A stretch of DNA of 21,458 bases from JACDBD01 sp050743385. GTDB lineage: Bacteria; Actinomycetota; Acidimicrobiia; IMCC26256; JACDBD01. Position 1 is the first letter of the stretch, and the number at the start of each line of letters is the position of its first letter. A model generated the notes under the pieces. That model did not search any database. It saw nothing but the letters and a program-made list of their open reading frames with translations, and was not told the DNA's origin. Position numbers and translations under genes: made by a program. The DNA is taken from assembly GCA_050743385.1 (NCBI GenBank), contig JBOGFJ010000154.1, positions 1 through 21,458 on the forward strand. Direction: 5' to 3'. Below are positions 20,286 to 21,458 of the stretch, in pieces.

Positions 20286-21458
20286 TTACCGCCGCACGAT
20301 CACCGAGGAGCCGTGGCCGAACAGGCCCTGGTTGATCGTGAGGCCCACCTTCGCGCCGTCGACCTGGCGCGCCCCGGCCTCGCCGCGGAGCTGCCACGTG
20401 AGCTCGCAGACCTGCGCCAGCGCCTGCGCCGGGACCGCCTCACCGAAGCACGCCAGGCCGCCACTCGGGTTGACGGGGATCCGGCCGCCGATCGTCGTGT
20501 CACCGTCGTTCAGCAGCTTCTCGGCCTCGCCCGCCTTGCACAGCCCGATGTTCTCGTACCAGTCGAGCTCCAGCGCGGTCGACAGGTCGTACACCTCGGC
20601 GACGTCGAGATCGTCGGGGCCGAGGCCGGCTTCCTCGTAGGCCTTCGCCGCGATCGAGTCGCGGAACGTGGTCTCGGGTGTTGCCACGCCCGCCGACGAA
20701 TCGGTGGCGAAGTTGGGCATCTCGATCACGGTGTTCGGGTACTTCGGCGTCACCGTGGAGATCGCGGCGACGCGCACCGGTCGCTGCGCACCCCGCTCCT
20801 TGGCGTATTCGGTGCTGGCGAGCACGACCGCGGCTCCGCCGTCGCTGGTGGCGCAGATCTCGAGCAGGTGCAGCGGGTCGGCGACGATCGGCGACGCGAG
20901 CACGTCGTCCTCGGTGACCTCCTTGCGGTAGCGCGCGTTCGGGTTGGCGAGACCGTGGCGGGCGTTCTTCACCTTGACCCGTGCGAAGTCGCGCGGCGTC
21001 GCGCCGTAGAGCTCCACCCGCCGGCGTGCGTAGAGCGCGAAGTACGTCGGGTTGGTCGCGCCGAGGAGCCGGAAGCGCAGCCAGTCGGGGTCGTCGGGAC
21101 GCTCCCCCGCTGTTGGCGCGAGGAAGCCCTTCGGGGTGGTGTCGGCGCCGACGACGAGCGCGACGTCGCAGAGCCCGGCCAGGATCTGCGCCCGCGCGGC
21201 GTTCAGCGCGGTCGCCCCCGATGCGCAGGCCGCGTAGCAGCTCATGACCCGGGCGCCCGTCCAGCCGAGCGCCTGGGCGAACGTCGCGCCGGCCACGTAG
21301 ACGGGATAGCCGTTGCGGATCGTGTTGGCCCCTGCCACCAGCTCGACGTCGGTCCACGAGAGGCTGGCGTCGTCGAGCGCCGACCGCGCCGCGGCCACGC
21401 CGTACTCCACGAAGTTCCGCCCCCACTTGCCCCACGGGTGCATGCCCACGCCCAGGAC
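20286..21458 (-). CDS. SCP-x/lipid-transfer-protein-type thiolase-fold protein, 5' end cut by window edge
   Basis: At least 391 codons are open to the right edge; the visible N-terminus VLGVGMHPWGKWGRNFVEYG is the usual start region of lipid-transfer-protein thiolases, lacking only a few residues. The nucleophile region is CYAACASGATAL (Cys of ACASG). The general-base block differs from true thiolases: GGLACFGEAVPAQA has Gly-Glu where GHP is expected. The C-terminal block is GLFGHGSS rather than C-x-G-G-G. Related actinobacterial proteins act in steroid and branched side-chain cleavage as thiolases or, as with Ltp2, retro-aldolases that need a DUF35 partner; no DUF35 gene lies in the window, but one may lie just beyond the right edge. 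Confidence 0.88.
   Translation of the reverse strand, partial: VLGVGMHPWGKWGRNFVEYGVAAARSALDDASLSWTDVELVAGANTIRNGYPVYVAGATFAQALGWTGARVMSCYAACASGATALNAARAQILAGLCDVALVVGADTTPKGFLAPTAGERPDDPDWLRFRLLGATNPTYFALYARRRVELYGATPRDFARVKVKNARHGLANPNARYRKEVTEDDVLASPIVADPLHLLEICATSDGGAAVVLASTEYAKERGAQRPVRVAAISTVTPKYPNTVIEMPNFATDSSAGVATPETTFRDSIAAKAYEEAGLGPDDLDVAEVYDLSTALELDWYENIGLCKAGEAEKLLNDGDTTIGGRIPVNPSGGLACFGEAVPAQALAQVCELTWQLRGEAGARQVDGAKVGLTINQGLFGHGSSVIVRR

Overview
This is a GC-rich, gene-dense stretch with many GTG starts and mostly very short intergenic gaps. It carries an F420-type LLM oxidoreductase, FadE-like acyl-CoA dehydrogenase pairs, an SCP-x-like thiolase and a leaderless-gene promoter pattern (TANNNT ending about 6-7 bases before the start codon). 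Together these point to an actinobacterium. An Acidimicrobiia-like or mycobacteria-like lipid degrader is plausible, but the class is an inference. No rRNA, tRNA, CRISPR array, insertion sequence or phage gene was seen.

Left part (1-7.1 kb), a mixed housekeeping and regulatory block. It starts with a fumarylacetoacetase-family hydrolase cut by the left edge and two tandem DUF202 membrane proteins. On the minus strand follow a small NTF2-fold protein, an alpha/beta hydrolase, a stand-alone diiron-type metallo-beta-lactamase-fold protein and a TPR-LuxR regulator. Between the NTF2 protein and the hydrolase lies the first 44 codons of a cytochrome P450 gene that stops matching abruptly, a clear gene remnant. 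The region upstream of the LuxR gene, shared with a divergent membrane-anchored conserved protein, holds a 16-bp palindrome and three contiguous copies of a 20-bp repeat. A PEP-mutase/isocitrate-lyase-family enzyme follows.

Middle (7.1-12.8 kb). A universal-stress-like protein and a HIT protein diverge from a palindromic promoter region. A YjbR-like protein and an HSD17B4-like short-chain dehydrogenase form a minus-strand pair that diverges from a plus-strand pair: an F420-type LLM oxidoreductase and an Old Yellow Enzyme-family reductase. Two GNAT acetyltransferases converge next to each other.

Right part (12.9-21.5 kb), a CoA-thioester catabolic island. A tight five-gene minus-strand operon is transcribed in this order: large acyl-CoA dehydrogenase, small acyl-CoA dehydrogenase, SnoaL/NTF2-like protein, thiolase, short-chain dehydrogenase. 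It diverges from a plus-strand set: a CrtI-like FAD oxidoreductase, a crotonase-fold protein and a 94-residue conserved protein. A second, SCP-x-like thiolase-fold gene on the minus strand is cut by the right edge. The gene set fits beta-oxidation of a bulky or cyclic acyl-CoA (steroid, terpenoid or similar); the actual substrate cannot be read from the sequence.

The most interesting non-coding signal is a perfect 9-3-9 inverted repeat in front of the acyl-CoA dehydrogenase operon. A degenerate near-copy lies in the other divergent promoter, between the HSD17B4-like dehydrogenase and the LLM oxidoreductase. This suggests one regulator controls both divergent sets as a single regulon.
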